Source: Aurelia coerulea
Lineage: Eukaryota > Cnidaria > Scyphozoa > Semaeostomeae > Ulmaridae
Assembly: GCA_039566865.1 (NCBI GenBank)
Contig: CM076954.1
Span: forward strand, 15,834,001 to 15,898,000
Length of the DNA: 64,000 nt
Direction of reading: 5' to 3'
Shown: positions 51,901 through 63,900 of the stretch, piece by piece
Position numbering within the stretch: position 1 is the stretch's first letter
Layout of the letters: each line of letters opens with the position of its first letter
Program-made: the position numbers and the translations under genes
Notes under the pieces: generated by a model
Database searches by the model: none
The model's input: the letters and a program-made list of their open reading frames with translations, nothing else
Told to the model about the DNA's origin: nothing

Positions 51901-54900
51901 TCTCCAGTATGGCTGGCACTTACAATTCAACTATGCTAGATATAACGAAAAAGAACAAAAACAAACACAGGAAGGGAGAGAGGCATTTCTATTTTAACAG
52001 GGCACATTGTAAAACAGTTTTTGAATAACAGCTGAATGTTTTCACCCTGTATAAAGAATTTAAAATGACAATGAATGAATGAATGAATGAATGAATGAAT
52101 GAATGAATGAATGAATGAATGAATGAATAAATGAATGAAATGAATGAGGTTGCTGCTTGGTGTTATGATATGATATACTGGCTGAGTAGAAAATGCCTGC
52201 CGACGTCTGGCACATAAAACAATCTGAGTAGTCAAGCCATTTACACGCGCCATGCACCACACCCCACAGCAAAAGTGCCCACCAAGATGCAAGAAGCCAC
52301 CCCACTGCATACAGTGAGGTAGAACCCTCGTACCCAGGCCAACACCCCCGGCATATGGTGAGCCACAGCGATTTTAAGCTACATGTTGAGAATGGGTGCC
52401 TTTTATGGTAAACTCGGGGTAAACTCTGGGTAAACTCGGGGTAAACTCGGTTGATAGAAAGAGAAACTTACCATCGCCAGGGCACGGATTGTGCACATTG
52501 CAAACCAATTCTTTCTCTGGTCTTTCTACAGCATTACAATTACTATCATCAACAATTATCATTCCTCTGGTAGGAGCATTTACTTTGCAAAATACTTCAC
52601 GCAACTGGATGCCTTGACCACAAGATGTAGAACACTGCAAACAATTCAGAGTATTTGAAAAGACTGCAACAGTGCTAAAAAAAGGGCGTAATTTTTAACG
52701 AAGTACGATTAAAGGAAACATATATTTTCTACTTAAAAGATTGTTGTCCTTTTTAGAAAATGTTTCATTAGAGAAGTTTTGGAGGAAGACTCTCCTTTAG
52801 AGTGCATTTCACTACTGTTTTCATCAAATTAGTCCATAACATAATAGGCAAGATTCTAACCACATTGCATACATATTTCATTGGAATCTAAGGTTCCATT
52901 ACACAGTGGGCAAACAGTGGAAATTTTTGGCAACGATGAAATATTTTCAATCATAAAATGCTGTGTATGCAAACAAAGCAGAGATTCTGGGCATCCAATT
53001 CTTGTGAAATATTTTTGTGCATCGATCCAGCAAAAATTCACGTCAATTTACAGATGGAGAACTCTGTCATTAATGGCAAACATCAGAAATGATATGAGAT
53101 TTTTTAAGCACTCCGCACAAATTCCATTGGCAATACAGTATATCAAACTTTAGAGAGTATCATCCAGAATCTCATAAAATGTAGTCTGTTATTCGATAGA
53201 ATGATTATTTATCTCTAAAATATCAAAAATATAGAAAACAGCCAATTTTCCAAATATTCATAATCATTGTTCAGCTTAAACTAAAAAATTTAAAAAACTA
53301 TGAACGGAATAGTAGTATAGCATATAATCGAAATAAAGTTTATTTAAATTTTTCCCAACGAAATCATCAAAGATGTCAGTTGGCCCCGGATACTGTAAAA
53401 TTCATCGAACAATAAAAACTTGCCTTGATTGATTTCTGAATATCATTTGAGAAAAGGTTTGTGATTTTTTAGCTTCCTATTTAGGAGGAATTACAGTGTT
53501 GCTTTTACCTTTCCAAAGGGTTCTGTGACCCATTTTGTGGGGCACTTCTGTTTGTTGCAGATCTGAGTTGAAGGTGGTTTCAAGGCTGCATTACACAAAA
53601 TATCTGGAACAATGAAGTTGTCTTTTATGGTCTTAGCACAATACACATCACGTGATTGTATTCCAGCATCACATGACTTACTACATGATTCCCATTGTCC
53701 GGTTATCCATCTGCAGAAAGATAAAGGAAACTGTTAGTAATACGTCTTGAAACGATAAACCCTAAACAACTTCAGTTAACTGGCAAGAAGTTTGCCGGGG
53801 ATATAAACAATCAAAAATATAAGAAATCAGAATCATAATTTTCTTGATAGTTAGGACGGAGAAAATAGTTTGGGATACGATTTCTTTCTTAAATTAAAGG
53901 GGCTCCGCCGTCAAACAGTAAACAAATCCAAAAACTCGCACGTGTGGCCGATTATCCATTGTTCATCCATTGCCTTCTAAAGTTTGTTTGGTGGCTTCAC
54001 CCAAGCCACCAAAAAGTAACCGTTAAAAATCCACTTATATCCGAGCAATCGTAGAAGATATGAATGTTTGGTTTGTTCCTTAGTGGAGTACAAAGATTAA
54101 TGTCCAAACAGCAACTTTCATTTTGAAAAATATATGAAAATCCTGTGTGATATCACCCTTCAAAAAACTGCAAAAATCATCGTTTTGTTTACATTTTGAC
54201 GACGGAGCCCCTTTAAGGAGAAAAATGGTCAAGTCTGATGCATATACCTTGAAACATATAAGGCTGTAGTCGATGTACAGTTAAGAGGATGGGGTTGGTA
54301 ACGCAATCATCATTAGGAATGTAGAAAAGAGCACCGACTGGGAATATAGTGGCTTCGAAAAGAACCTCTGCATGCCAGATTCTTTGGATTGATGATTTTG
54401 AATTGATGGCTTCAAAAAGTTTTTAGATAGACCAAATTGGGTTTGATACTACTATAGTTCTTAAAAACTGCTTAGCGCTCCAAGGGATGGAAATAAATTC
54501 CTCTTAGAGTATTTGATCATTGATTTTATTAAGAGGGGTTGCCCTTCAGCCGGAGCTGTTTTAAAAGGGGCCTTCCTAAAATATGGTTCAGAGTATTTCT
54601 TTTTCAAGATGCTTTTCTGGAGGCTTGTGACTTGTTCAGCAAAGCTGTCTTAATCATTAATTATTATTGGTATTTCAGCATTTGAAATTTTGAAGAGACA
54701 ACAAAAACTGCCAAGCATTCTTGAGGCACTCGATTTACCATTGGTGAAATGTTTTGCGACTCCCCCCCCCCCCCCCCCCCCCTAGGATATCTTAGCTTAA
54801 ACCTGTAAATCAAACCTGAAGCAAGTCTTAATTTATCGCAAGTCGTCGAGCTTCATTTTTCAGCGACATGTTTTGTAAAATTTTATTCTCGTGCTCAAGG

Positions 54901-57900
54901 TTGGGAAGCTTGGTTCGCGTGAATGGATTCGTTCAGTGGAAATCAGAAATCCACAACCAACAACTTTTAGCGTATATGCTTATTAATGAGTCGAGTAGCT
55001 AAGTACTATACAGATAAAGATACAGATATATTTATATCCAGCTGAGCTGTTGTGCTTACCTTGTTTTACAAGATGGCATCCGGCATGCCTTTGATCTTTC
55101 AACAGGTTCCGGCTGCATACTGCAAAACTTTCTTCCAACTGGTGAACCATCATCAACTCGCCGGCATTCTGGGTAAAGAGCCTCCGTTCCTGAAACAATA
55201 AAAGCAACATCATGATATGCATGTAATTATTTGTTCACATCAACGAGCAATTTCACAGCTTAACTGGTTGGAACTGAAAATAATAAAAAAACTGGACATT
55301 ATTTGGTACTACCTGAAGCCCTTATCAACCAGCATAGGTTCCGAATCTTTAAATGGGCGTCAAAAGGTGGGCGTAAAATTCCATGACGTATCAGGGGGGT
55401 ACTTGACTAGGGAAGTGACGGGAGTGTTTGGAAAACCTCTCCACACCCTGCACCCAGTCGCATAAAAAATGGGCCAAAAGTATACCCTGTCGCATAAAAA
55501 ATTGCCTCTCGATAAAAGAGAATAATGCGATTTTTGCTTGTGATACCCTGTCACATAATTTTCTTACCTATTATAATACCCTGTCGCATAATTTTCGTTC
55601 GAAAAGGACACCCTGTCGCATACTTTTTACCGCAAAAGGACACCCTGTTGAGCGGCGCATCCCCTCAGGTCAAGTATGGGAGTACCCCCCATATTTCGCG
55701 AATATACGGCGTATTTGATATTTCAAATCATTTGTGGACGTAACGTCACTAAATTGCTAACTCGTAAACCAGAAGAATGACAGACGTTTGGGTGATACAG
55801 TTTTGTGGGCAACCATGAACTATGGTTTTCTTGGAAATTATTTCATGTTGCGTCAAACGGTTTAGAAATTATGATGGCTTTATGTTTTTTCAAAATATTT
55901 TTGAATTCTTGAAAAAAAGAAAAGCACTCTGATTCTGAAAATCTTAAAGATTTCAGAAAAGTCCAACTTTCGAATTATAGTGATTTAGCTAAAATTTATT
56001 TGACGCCATTCAGTTCAAAGAAATAGGTCATTGAATTCTACACCAACCTTTTTTAAGATTTGGAACATTTGCTTTACTAACCATAAAGTAATTTCGATAT
56101 CAGTCGTACCATTGTGATACGGAAGCAACAATAAGTGGATGTTGGGAAAGCTCAGAATCGGTCCAATTTAAGTTATTTGAAAGAGTAAAGCCGCTCTTAC
56201 ACGGTCAGATTTATCGAATTCGATTTGTCGAATTCGACAAAATCTGACTGTGTAAAGGCAAACATCGGATGACTGATGCCATGGTCAGACTGTCGAATTC
56301 GATTTTTCAAGAATCGGACCTGTTCTATTCCTTTCGATTTATCGAATGGCAAATGAATGAAATTTTTTCCTCACCTACGCTCTACGTCATGGTTCCGCAT
56401 TGTAATGCTTTGAAGATTACGTAATTCTTTTTGATCTCGTCAAAATCTTCGGTAGTCATCCTCAAGTAATTGTTATAGTCCTGTTCCTCCGTGAAACACA
56501 AGTCTTTCAAGAGGCCCTTTACATGAGAAATTTCAACCCGGGTTGAGTTGAACACGGGTTGAGTTTCAACTCGGTTGACGGTGTAAGCCTTCATCGCGTT
56601 TACATGAAGGAGGCCGAGTTGAAACTCAACACGGGTTCAACTCAACTCGGCAACTCAACCCGTGTTGAAATTTCAACACGGGTTGAAATTCTCATGTAAA
56701 CGCAATATTTTTTCAACTCGGGGCGAGATTAGAATGCGAACAAAGGAGATCGAATTTATTTCCGCAATCATTCGAATATTTGAGTGGCCTCACATTCCTT
56801 CTTCTATTGTTTGCAACCATGTGACCTAATCTCAACCCGTGTTGAGATTTCATGTAAACGCAATAGGCCTTAATCTATAGCATCAAAAGGCTCTTAAAAA
56901 CGGAGTTCTGTAATACACATCTCTAATCTAAAATAAAACGGTTGATTCTGATGCATTTCGAGGTGCTGAACACGAATATAAAAAGTTCACACTTCTAGAG
57001 GGCGCAGTTTTTTCAAAAACCGGGGGCCTAGTTTTGATGACGTCACAATAGTCTTTTGCGAAAAAATTTGTGATAATTGAATTTGAATTGTTTAGCCCCA
57101 AAGAGATCAATCTGATGAAATATTTTGTATTAGAAACATATGTTCCAGCTCTTATAATTTCTGATCTACGAGCCCTTAAAGTTTTCAAAAATTGCTGACT
57201 CAGCTTTTTTTCGTAATTTTTATTTTCGGTTACATACATCCAATTTTTACTTGCAAAATGTCATGCGATTCATCTCAACGAGCTCTATAAGATAGCGCTA
57301 ATTGTATCTGTGTATACTGTTCTGATTTTGTTTCACAGATGGAACAAATTTCCTTTGTTCCATGTATGTTCATATTCACTAAGGAAATTTGTTCCATCTG
57401 TGAAACAAAATCAGAACAGTATACACAGATACAATTAGCGCTATCTTATAGAGCTCGTTGAGATGAATCGAATGACATTTTGCAAGTAAAAATTGGATGT
57501 ATGTAATCGAAAATAAAAATTACGAAAAAAAGCTGAGTCAGCAATTTTTGAAAACTTTAAGGGCTCGTAGATCAGAAATTATAAGAGCTGGAACATATAT
57601 TTCTAATACAAAATATTTCCTCAGATTGATCTCTTGGGGGCTAAACAATTCAAATTCAATTATCACAAATTTTTTCGCAAAAGACTATTGTGACGTCATC
57701 AAAACTAGGCCCCTGGTTTTTGAAAAAACTGCGCCCCCTAGAGGTGTGAACTTTTTATATTCGTGTTCAGCACCTCGAAATGCATCAGAATCAGCCGTTT
57801 TATTTTAGATTAGAGATGTGTATTACAGAGGTGACACGATAGCGCCTCACAGATAAAGGCCTACAAGGCAAAATAAGCAATGCTGTTAAAACTCAACCCG

Positions 57901-60900
57901 TGTTGAAACTCAACACGGGTTGAAATTTATCATGTAAAGGGCCTCCAAGAGAGCATCGTAAGTCCTATGCACTGCGCGTTGTAGCAGCCATTCCTTTGTC
58001 CATTTTGTAAGATGTTTTCTTTATTTTTGCTTTTTTCAAGCACCAAAACGATTATTATTGCTGCTGACGCAACTTCTTCGTCCTTTCTCTGCTAAGTTTT
58101 GGAAATTTTATAAAATATGCACTTCGATTAAATCTGATCGTGTAAAAGCTCACATTCAATTCGACAAATCTGAAGCAAGAACTGATTCGACAAATCCTGT
58201 GTCAAATATTGTCTCAGGGAAAAACTTTACTGTACTATTATCCTAGACTTATTACGATGAGTCCCAGTAACCTGGCCATATATTCAATCTACTATTATCC
58301 CAGTTTCGTGTGTCAAAGCTGTTATACAGAAACCCCCCTGCAAAAACCCTTTCGGCAATTTAAAGGAGCTCTCTCATGCAGGCGCAGGTGATTGGTTTAG
58401 AGAACAAAGCTAGACAAAGGAAAGGAGCTAGAGCGCAGACTCTTTGAATTTTTCGCGTGATAGAAATTCAATTCGAAACGATTTTTTCCCTTTAGACGAT
58501 TATGCTAAAGATGGCGGCGAGGAACATTTTACCAAGATGCATTGCGTTCTTAAATCGAATTCCTATAGGATGGTTAAAGATTAGTAATTCGAGCGCAAAG
58601 CATTTTGGTAAAAAGTTCCTCACCGCCATCTTTAGCATAATCGTCTATTCTTTTCTGCTAATCCTTTCATATAAATATTTAATCCAATTATACAATCTTC
58701 AGCCAATTATGAATGAGACAGATTGCCTTTAAAACGTGCTTTAACTTTTTTCTCTCTCTGAACGGTCTGAGATAGTTATGGACCAGAATATTACATTGTT
58801 GGTTTATCAAGATTCTAATGACATAGCAGCACTTTAAATGTCAAGGACCTAAATACCAAGGAATCACCAGACTTGACTTACCAATCCCACAAGTAACACT
58901 GCAACCAGTAGATATGGTCGTCCATTCAAAAACTTGAGGGCGAGTGATTTCAGATTTCTTGTGCTTTAAATCAAAATATGTGTATCTTGCCATGCATTTC
59001 TGATCACTTTTACATTTCTTGTTCAAAATGGCTTTCATCAGATTCCGCAGGATCTTTAATTTATGAAGGGCATTGAACAGATGGTCCACACCTGAAAAAA
59101 ATATTTTTATGAGGCAATCGTTCTACTTCGCAAACACTCATTAAAAAAACGAAACAGCTTTCGAGAAACTCTCGTAGGATCTGCCAGAAGACAAATTGCT
59201 TGTGTAAGATTAAGAGCTTGCATTTGCAAAGAGCAAAAACATCTACGAATATCCCATTCAAATCGAAGTTACATACGCGCCGTGAATAATGAAAAGCCAA
59301 AGACACGATGCTATGCAGGAATATTTTCTTTGTTCTGTTCATACCGGGTGAGTCAAAAAAGGCCCAGCGTTTGAACAAATGCTGCTCCTTGAATATCAAA
59401 GCAATAATATTGAAAACTGTCTTGCTTTATCCCCGATATGTCCAATTAGGCTCCGTAATTTACCCGGCTTTAACCGGCCATTCCTTCCGGTCGACATGGG
59501 AGATTTACTGCAAAACGGCGAGCAACATTTCCCTTTGTTTTCCTTCCTAGCAATTATGACACTTACATGCATTCATGCATTTTGTCCTGTTGGGAGAATG
59601 GAATCCCTTTAGATAAGTTACTCATACTAAGGGGAAGACTTTTTCATTCCCCCAAGAGGATTGCATGTGCTAAAGCGTTCTCAAGTCAATGTTGTTGTTG
59701 TTGTTGTTGTATCTTTATTTTACATCGATTGAAAAAATCATCTAGTCTACTATGTACATATGTACATGGCAAAATCGATGGATACAGTAATTAAATTAAA
59801 ATAAATACATTTTTTTTAAACGGTTTGTACATTATTTTAAAACGACAGGCGCTGCATTTCACGTGGGGCCATCCCATTGTGATATTAACCTTTTGAAAAT
59901 ATTAAGGCTTTCAGCCAATTTTGGGAGAATGGAATCCCTTTAAATAAGTTACTCATAATAAGGGGAAGACTTTTTCATTCCCCCAAGAGGATTGCATGTG
60001 CTAAAGCGTTCTCAAGTCAATGCTATAAGGTGAACACATTAGGGAAACTTGTACACGAATTTAGCATGTTTCTTAAGCATGAAAACTTACCAGGGACATT
60101 TTCCGTTTTGTTTCTTGCCACTGATTTCGTTTTATTCCTAACCAAGGTAAAATTCCGATTAGTCTTCTCGCCAAACTCGTCTCTCGTTACATTATCCGAT
60201 TTCGTTGTATTTAGCCTTGATTTGTTTGGTTTTCTGTCAGTAACATTAACAAAAATTGCAGGGCTTCGAGAAACTGCCTCAAACTTGTGTTTGCATGAGC
60301 TACCATCACCTTTGCACACACCACATCGATCGACTTTTTCCCTTGATTCCAAAACCAAATCACAGCCAACGCTCTAAAGGACAAAAATATAACGTTTGAG
60401 AAATATCTACTTGTATCTACTTTTATGTGGTATCATGTACTCTGTGTCAAATACACCTTAGAATTCTACCGCAAAAGTTCTATCTAGGCCCTTCTCTATT
60501 AAGCAAGGGATGACAACCCACCCGACCTTGCGACCGGGCAGTCGCAGTTAATATTCTATTCATAATATCTTGTAGGAAATTTTTCAAAATATATCAAAGT
60601 AAAGCAAAAGTAACCTACAGTATCTACTGATATCTCATGTACACAATGAAACAAATTATAAGATCACTAAAGAACTCAATTCTCCCTATTGCTTTGATAC
60701 CCAAATCGTAATGGTTGCTGGAGGTGAGTTCCAACTTCAATTTATAAATGCTATTGACATGGGGAGTGCAAAAGCTACGGTTGGAATGTGTCACTAATTA
60801 GGTACAACGATAAAAGCTTTACATCCAACTGTATTCAAGGTCATGTCTTGGAAGGTGATGAGTGCGTGATGAGCCCAATTTTCGTATGGTAGGAGAGATG

Positions 60901-63900
60901 GAGAATATTTCCATATTCTCGCTACAGGAAATCTTAAGTATGAGTTTTGATCGGTCGCAGGCAGACAAATATTTTTCATGTCCTGCTTAATAGTATCAAG
61001 CTCCCATTCTAGTACCCAGAGCAATAATTCAATGCTAGGGGTCACCAAAGATGTTTTGGATTGATATTGTGCAGAACTTGAGTATTTGACTTGCAAAAAA
61101 ATTTGATTCCGGAAAATATGAGCTAAAAGTCCTGAAAAGGTATCATTTGTAGATTTTTCAGTTGGCTTTATGAACAAGCTCCCCTCTCTAATAGGCTCCC
61201 TCTCTTTTGAGACACCCTCGGTAGTCTCAGAAATTAAATAAACCCCCGAGGGCTTTACAGAGCTTTGACGGTATTTGTGTTTTTTCCTGCTGTGATTTCT
61301 TCTGCAAAGGCAACAATTTTATTTCAGCGTGTGTCTGAGTGACGTGACTTCGAGCCTCTATGCCATACTTGAGTGGTACAGTCTTTCGAAGTAAAGTCAC
61401 TTAACCCTATCAGAACTAGGGTATTTGATGCTCTAGGAAGACTAGGGGGGCTGATTCAGCTCCCCTGTTTTGTTTCAATTCTGAACGATGTAGAGCCTTG
61501 AAACTTAGCATGTGCATAGTACATCGTGAGCCTAACCCAATCATGAAATCTATTTTTAGTTATGTCACGTGACGTTCTCATGACGTCACAATATAGAATT
61601 TTCAAAGTCAATAGGGTTCAGACTAAAAATTTTAAATCGTTGATTGTGAGAAAACGAAAGGCAGCAAGGACATGGGTCCAATTTTAATGTATTCTATAGT
61701 TGAATAGCTTTCGCTTTGAAAAGAAAAACTTGTAAAAAATGATGACGTCGTCACAGAGGAATTCAAAGAATGTGCGCATGCGTACAGCAAAAATACGCAT
61801 AATCATACGTTTAAATTGCAAACAAAATTAAGTAGTTGGATAGAGGATCAAAAGTAGCATTTATTCCTTCAATTTCATTGTTTTCCTGCATTTTGCTGTA
61901 GATTTATTAACATTTATTGAAATTTTGCACCTAGACATCTCTCAAAAATTGATCGCGTTTACCCCCTGGAATGTATCATACGTAGATCTGTTCCTTCATT
62001 CCGAAGTTCTTACAGCCTCTGACATGACAATAAAACTTGTACTTACGATGCAGTCCCCAGCAACACATCTGCCAGGTACATTCAGGTTGTAAAGATAACA
62101 TTCAGTTCCATCTATTGCGCGTCCAAATACATTTGATACCTTTGGGTTGCCTTTCGCAGTGCATTTTAGATCACAACTCACTTCTGTAGACATCCCTAGG
62201 AACATAAGAAAATTCATACAGTACAAACCCTAGGCAGATTAACATAGTTTTCTTAGAATTCCTTATGTACTCTTATCACCAAGATTTTGAAGCTTTACGA
62301 TAAACTACGAGGTGTCCCAAAACAATTGTACCCCGTTTGTGTGGCTGCTGTGGAGGAGCTGTAGCGTTGATTGTCTCGGTTTTACGAAGTTGCGAAGATC
62401 AGACTTAAACTCAGAATTTAAGACCTTGTTTGAGTCAATCTGACAAGTGGTTGCTGATTTATGGCAGAGGAAAAGCAAAGCAAGTGGTTGCTTCAAAACA
62501 GCACTCTATTGTTCTCCAGTAGTATCAAGATCAAGTAATGTTTCAAAGAAAGGATCATATTCCAATTTTCCCATATTTCTAATACGGTTCACAGTATTGT
62601 CTAATCGATAAACAACACTATTCAATCATTTTAAGAGTGAAGAAAACTTTCTAATACAACGCTAGAAACTTTCCTTTTAAAATTAATTAATTCTGAAATT
62701 GTTGGAGAACAATAGAAGTACTGTTTTTTAAGCAACCACTTATTTTGTCTTTCCTCTGCAATAAATAAGCAACCACTTCTGAGATTGACTCAAACAAGGT
62801 CTCAAATTCCAGATAGAGGCCTGGCCTACACAACTGTTCAGAAACCAAGAAAATCAAATGACCAGGTCCACAACAACAGCCACACAAACGGGGCACAATT
62901 TTTAGAGACACCGTGTATTTGGTTTCACTTTCTATTTGAGGCAAAACCATTGCTGCAATGCAATACCGAATATAGAAATACCCTTACTTCATACCTGAAG
63001 TGCCGTTATATGTCCAGTCATACTTCTTGTCTCCGAGGAATTTTCCAGAATGCTTCTTGCATTGCAGCTTTCTAAAATTTGTAGTTAAGTCCAAGCAAGG
63101 CTACGAATAAAATTAAGCCTACTGTAGAAGAACTTTAATTGAATTGGAAAAAGTTTTAATGTACTAGAAGTTCGGTCTGAGCTGTCTATCAGATCTGAGT
63201 GGTTCTACTACAATCCTGGTCAAAAGAAGCTGGGACATAAGCAAATTTCAGTGTCTTCATGATTTTTCCTAAAATGTCGAGGAGAAAACATACGTTTAGG
63301 ACCTCCTAATTCCCCCTTCCCCCTAATTTAATGTTGAGAAGGTCGAATGGCGTCCCAAGTATTTTGACCAAGATTGTAGATCCCCATTTTAGCCAATTCC
63401 CAATGTCGATGCAACAGTAGCAAATTATTGAAAAGTTTGCGAGAAATTTTGCTACAGAAAAGTGTTTGAATTTTCGCTCGATTAAACCATTTTGCATAAC
63501 AAATTTTGTCGTCTCATTCATAGCTGGTTGGTGTTTGATTTTTGGTTGCACCTTAGTCGTACACAAAGCATGCATAAAGATAGACATTACAGCCCTGAAG
63601 AAGTAATGCATGGCAGGACGAAATATTGGCATGAAACAGGAGAGGAGGAAAAAAAAATAAGATAGGATGACATCAAACATTGAAAACATGCAAAAGGAAG
63701 GAAAGAATAGAAGAAAATCAATGTTTGGATTATGCTCGCATTGCAGTTTTGTGATTCAAGGCCTTTAAAGTTATTCAAGTTTTTCGTCACCGCAAGCATC
63801 TGAGACTACGGATCCGACAATCGACGAATCCTGGTTTAGTTCCTTCGTGAAGGCAAATTTTTTTTCAAATTATAAAGATAGACTTACTTTTCTGTTGCAA

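Larger units (their letters stand above)
56382..58011 (-). pseudogene. PIF/Harbinger transposase N-terminal fragment, split by an insertion
   Basis: From right to left, 58011-57946 reads KWTKEWLLQRAVHRTYDALL, and after the insertion 56510-56382 continues KDLCFTEEQDYNNYLRMT then TEDFDEIKKN. This is the N-terminal signature of HARBI1/PIF transposases (RxWxKEWLxxR...Y..LL.EL...D...Y.NYLRM...FDEL). The DDE catalytic part is absent: the frame stops at about 56382. The fragment is a relic. Confidence 0.8.
56190..58155. mobile_element. PIF/Harbinger-derived element, outer layer of a three-level nest
   Basis: Ends GCTCTTACACGGTCAGATTT and AAATCTGATCGTGTAAAAGC pair; GTCGAATTCGA words recur near both tips. 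It contains a broken Harbinger transposase on the minus strand, and the elements at 56511-57945 and 56907-57829 lie within it. Confidence 0.7.

Noticed and set aside
52198..52305. Minus-strand frame resembling a signal peptide (GWLLASWWALLLWG)
   Set aside because: No ATG in frame at the right place, and it does not match TSP1 or CUB; does not repair the missing ADAMTS exon.
51936..52310. Protein-coding frame over the (ATGA)n tract
   Set aside because: The open frame is created by the 4-bp microsatellite, which reads without stops in some frames.
54762..54782. Functional C-run
   Set aside because: Pure homopolymer; may be a real simple repeat or an assembly artefact, with no element ends around it.
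56928..57808. Two 103-codon genes in opposite orientation
   Set aside because: They are the same sequence on the arms of one palindrome; no start context, no homology.
60794..61177. 127-codon minus-strand frame in the ADAMTS intron
   Set aside because: No acceptor or donor fits the neighbouring exons and there is no recognisable motif.
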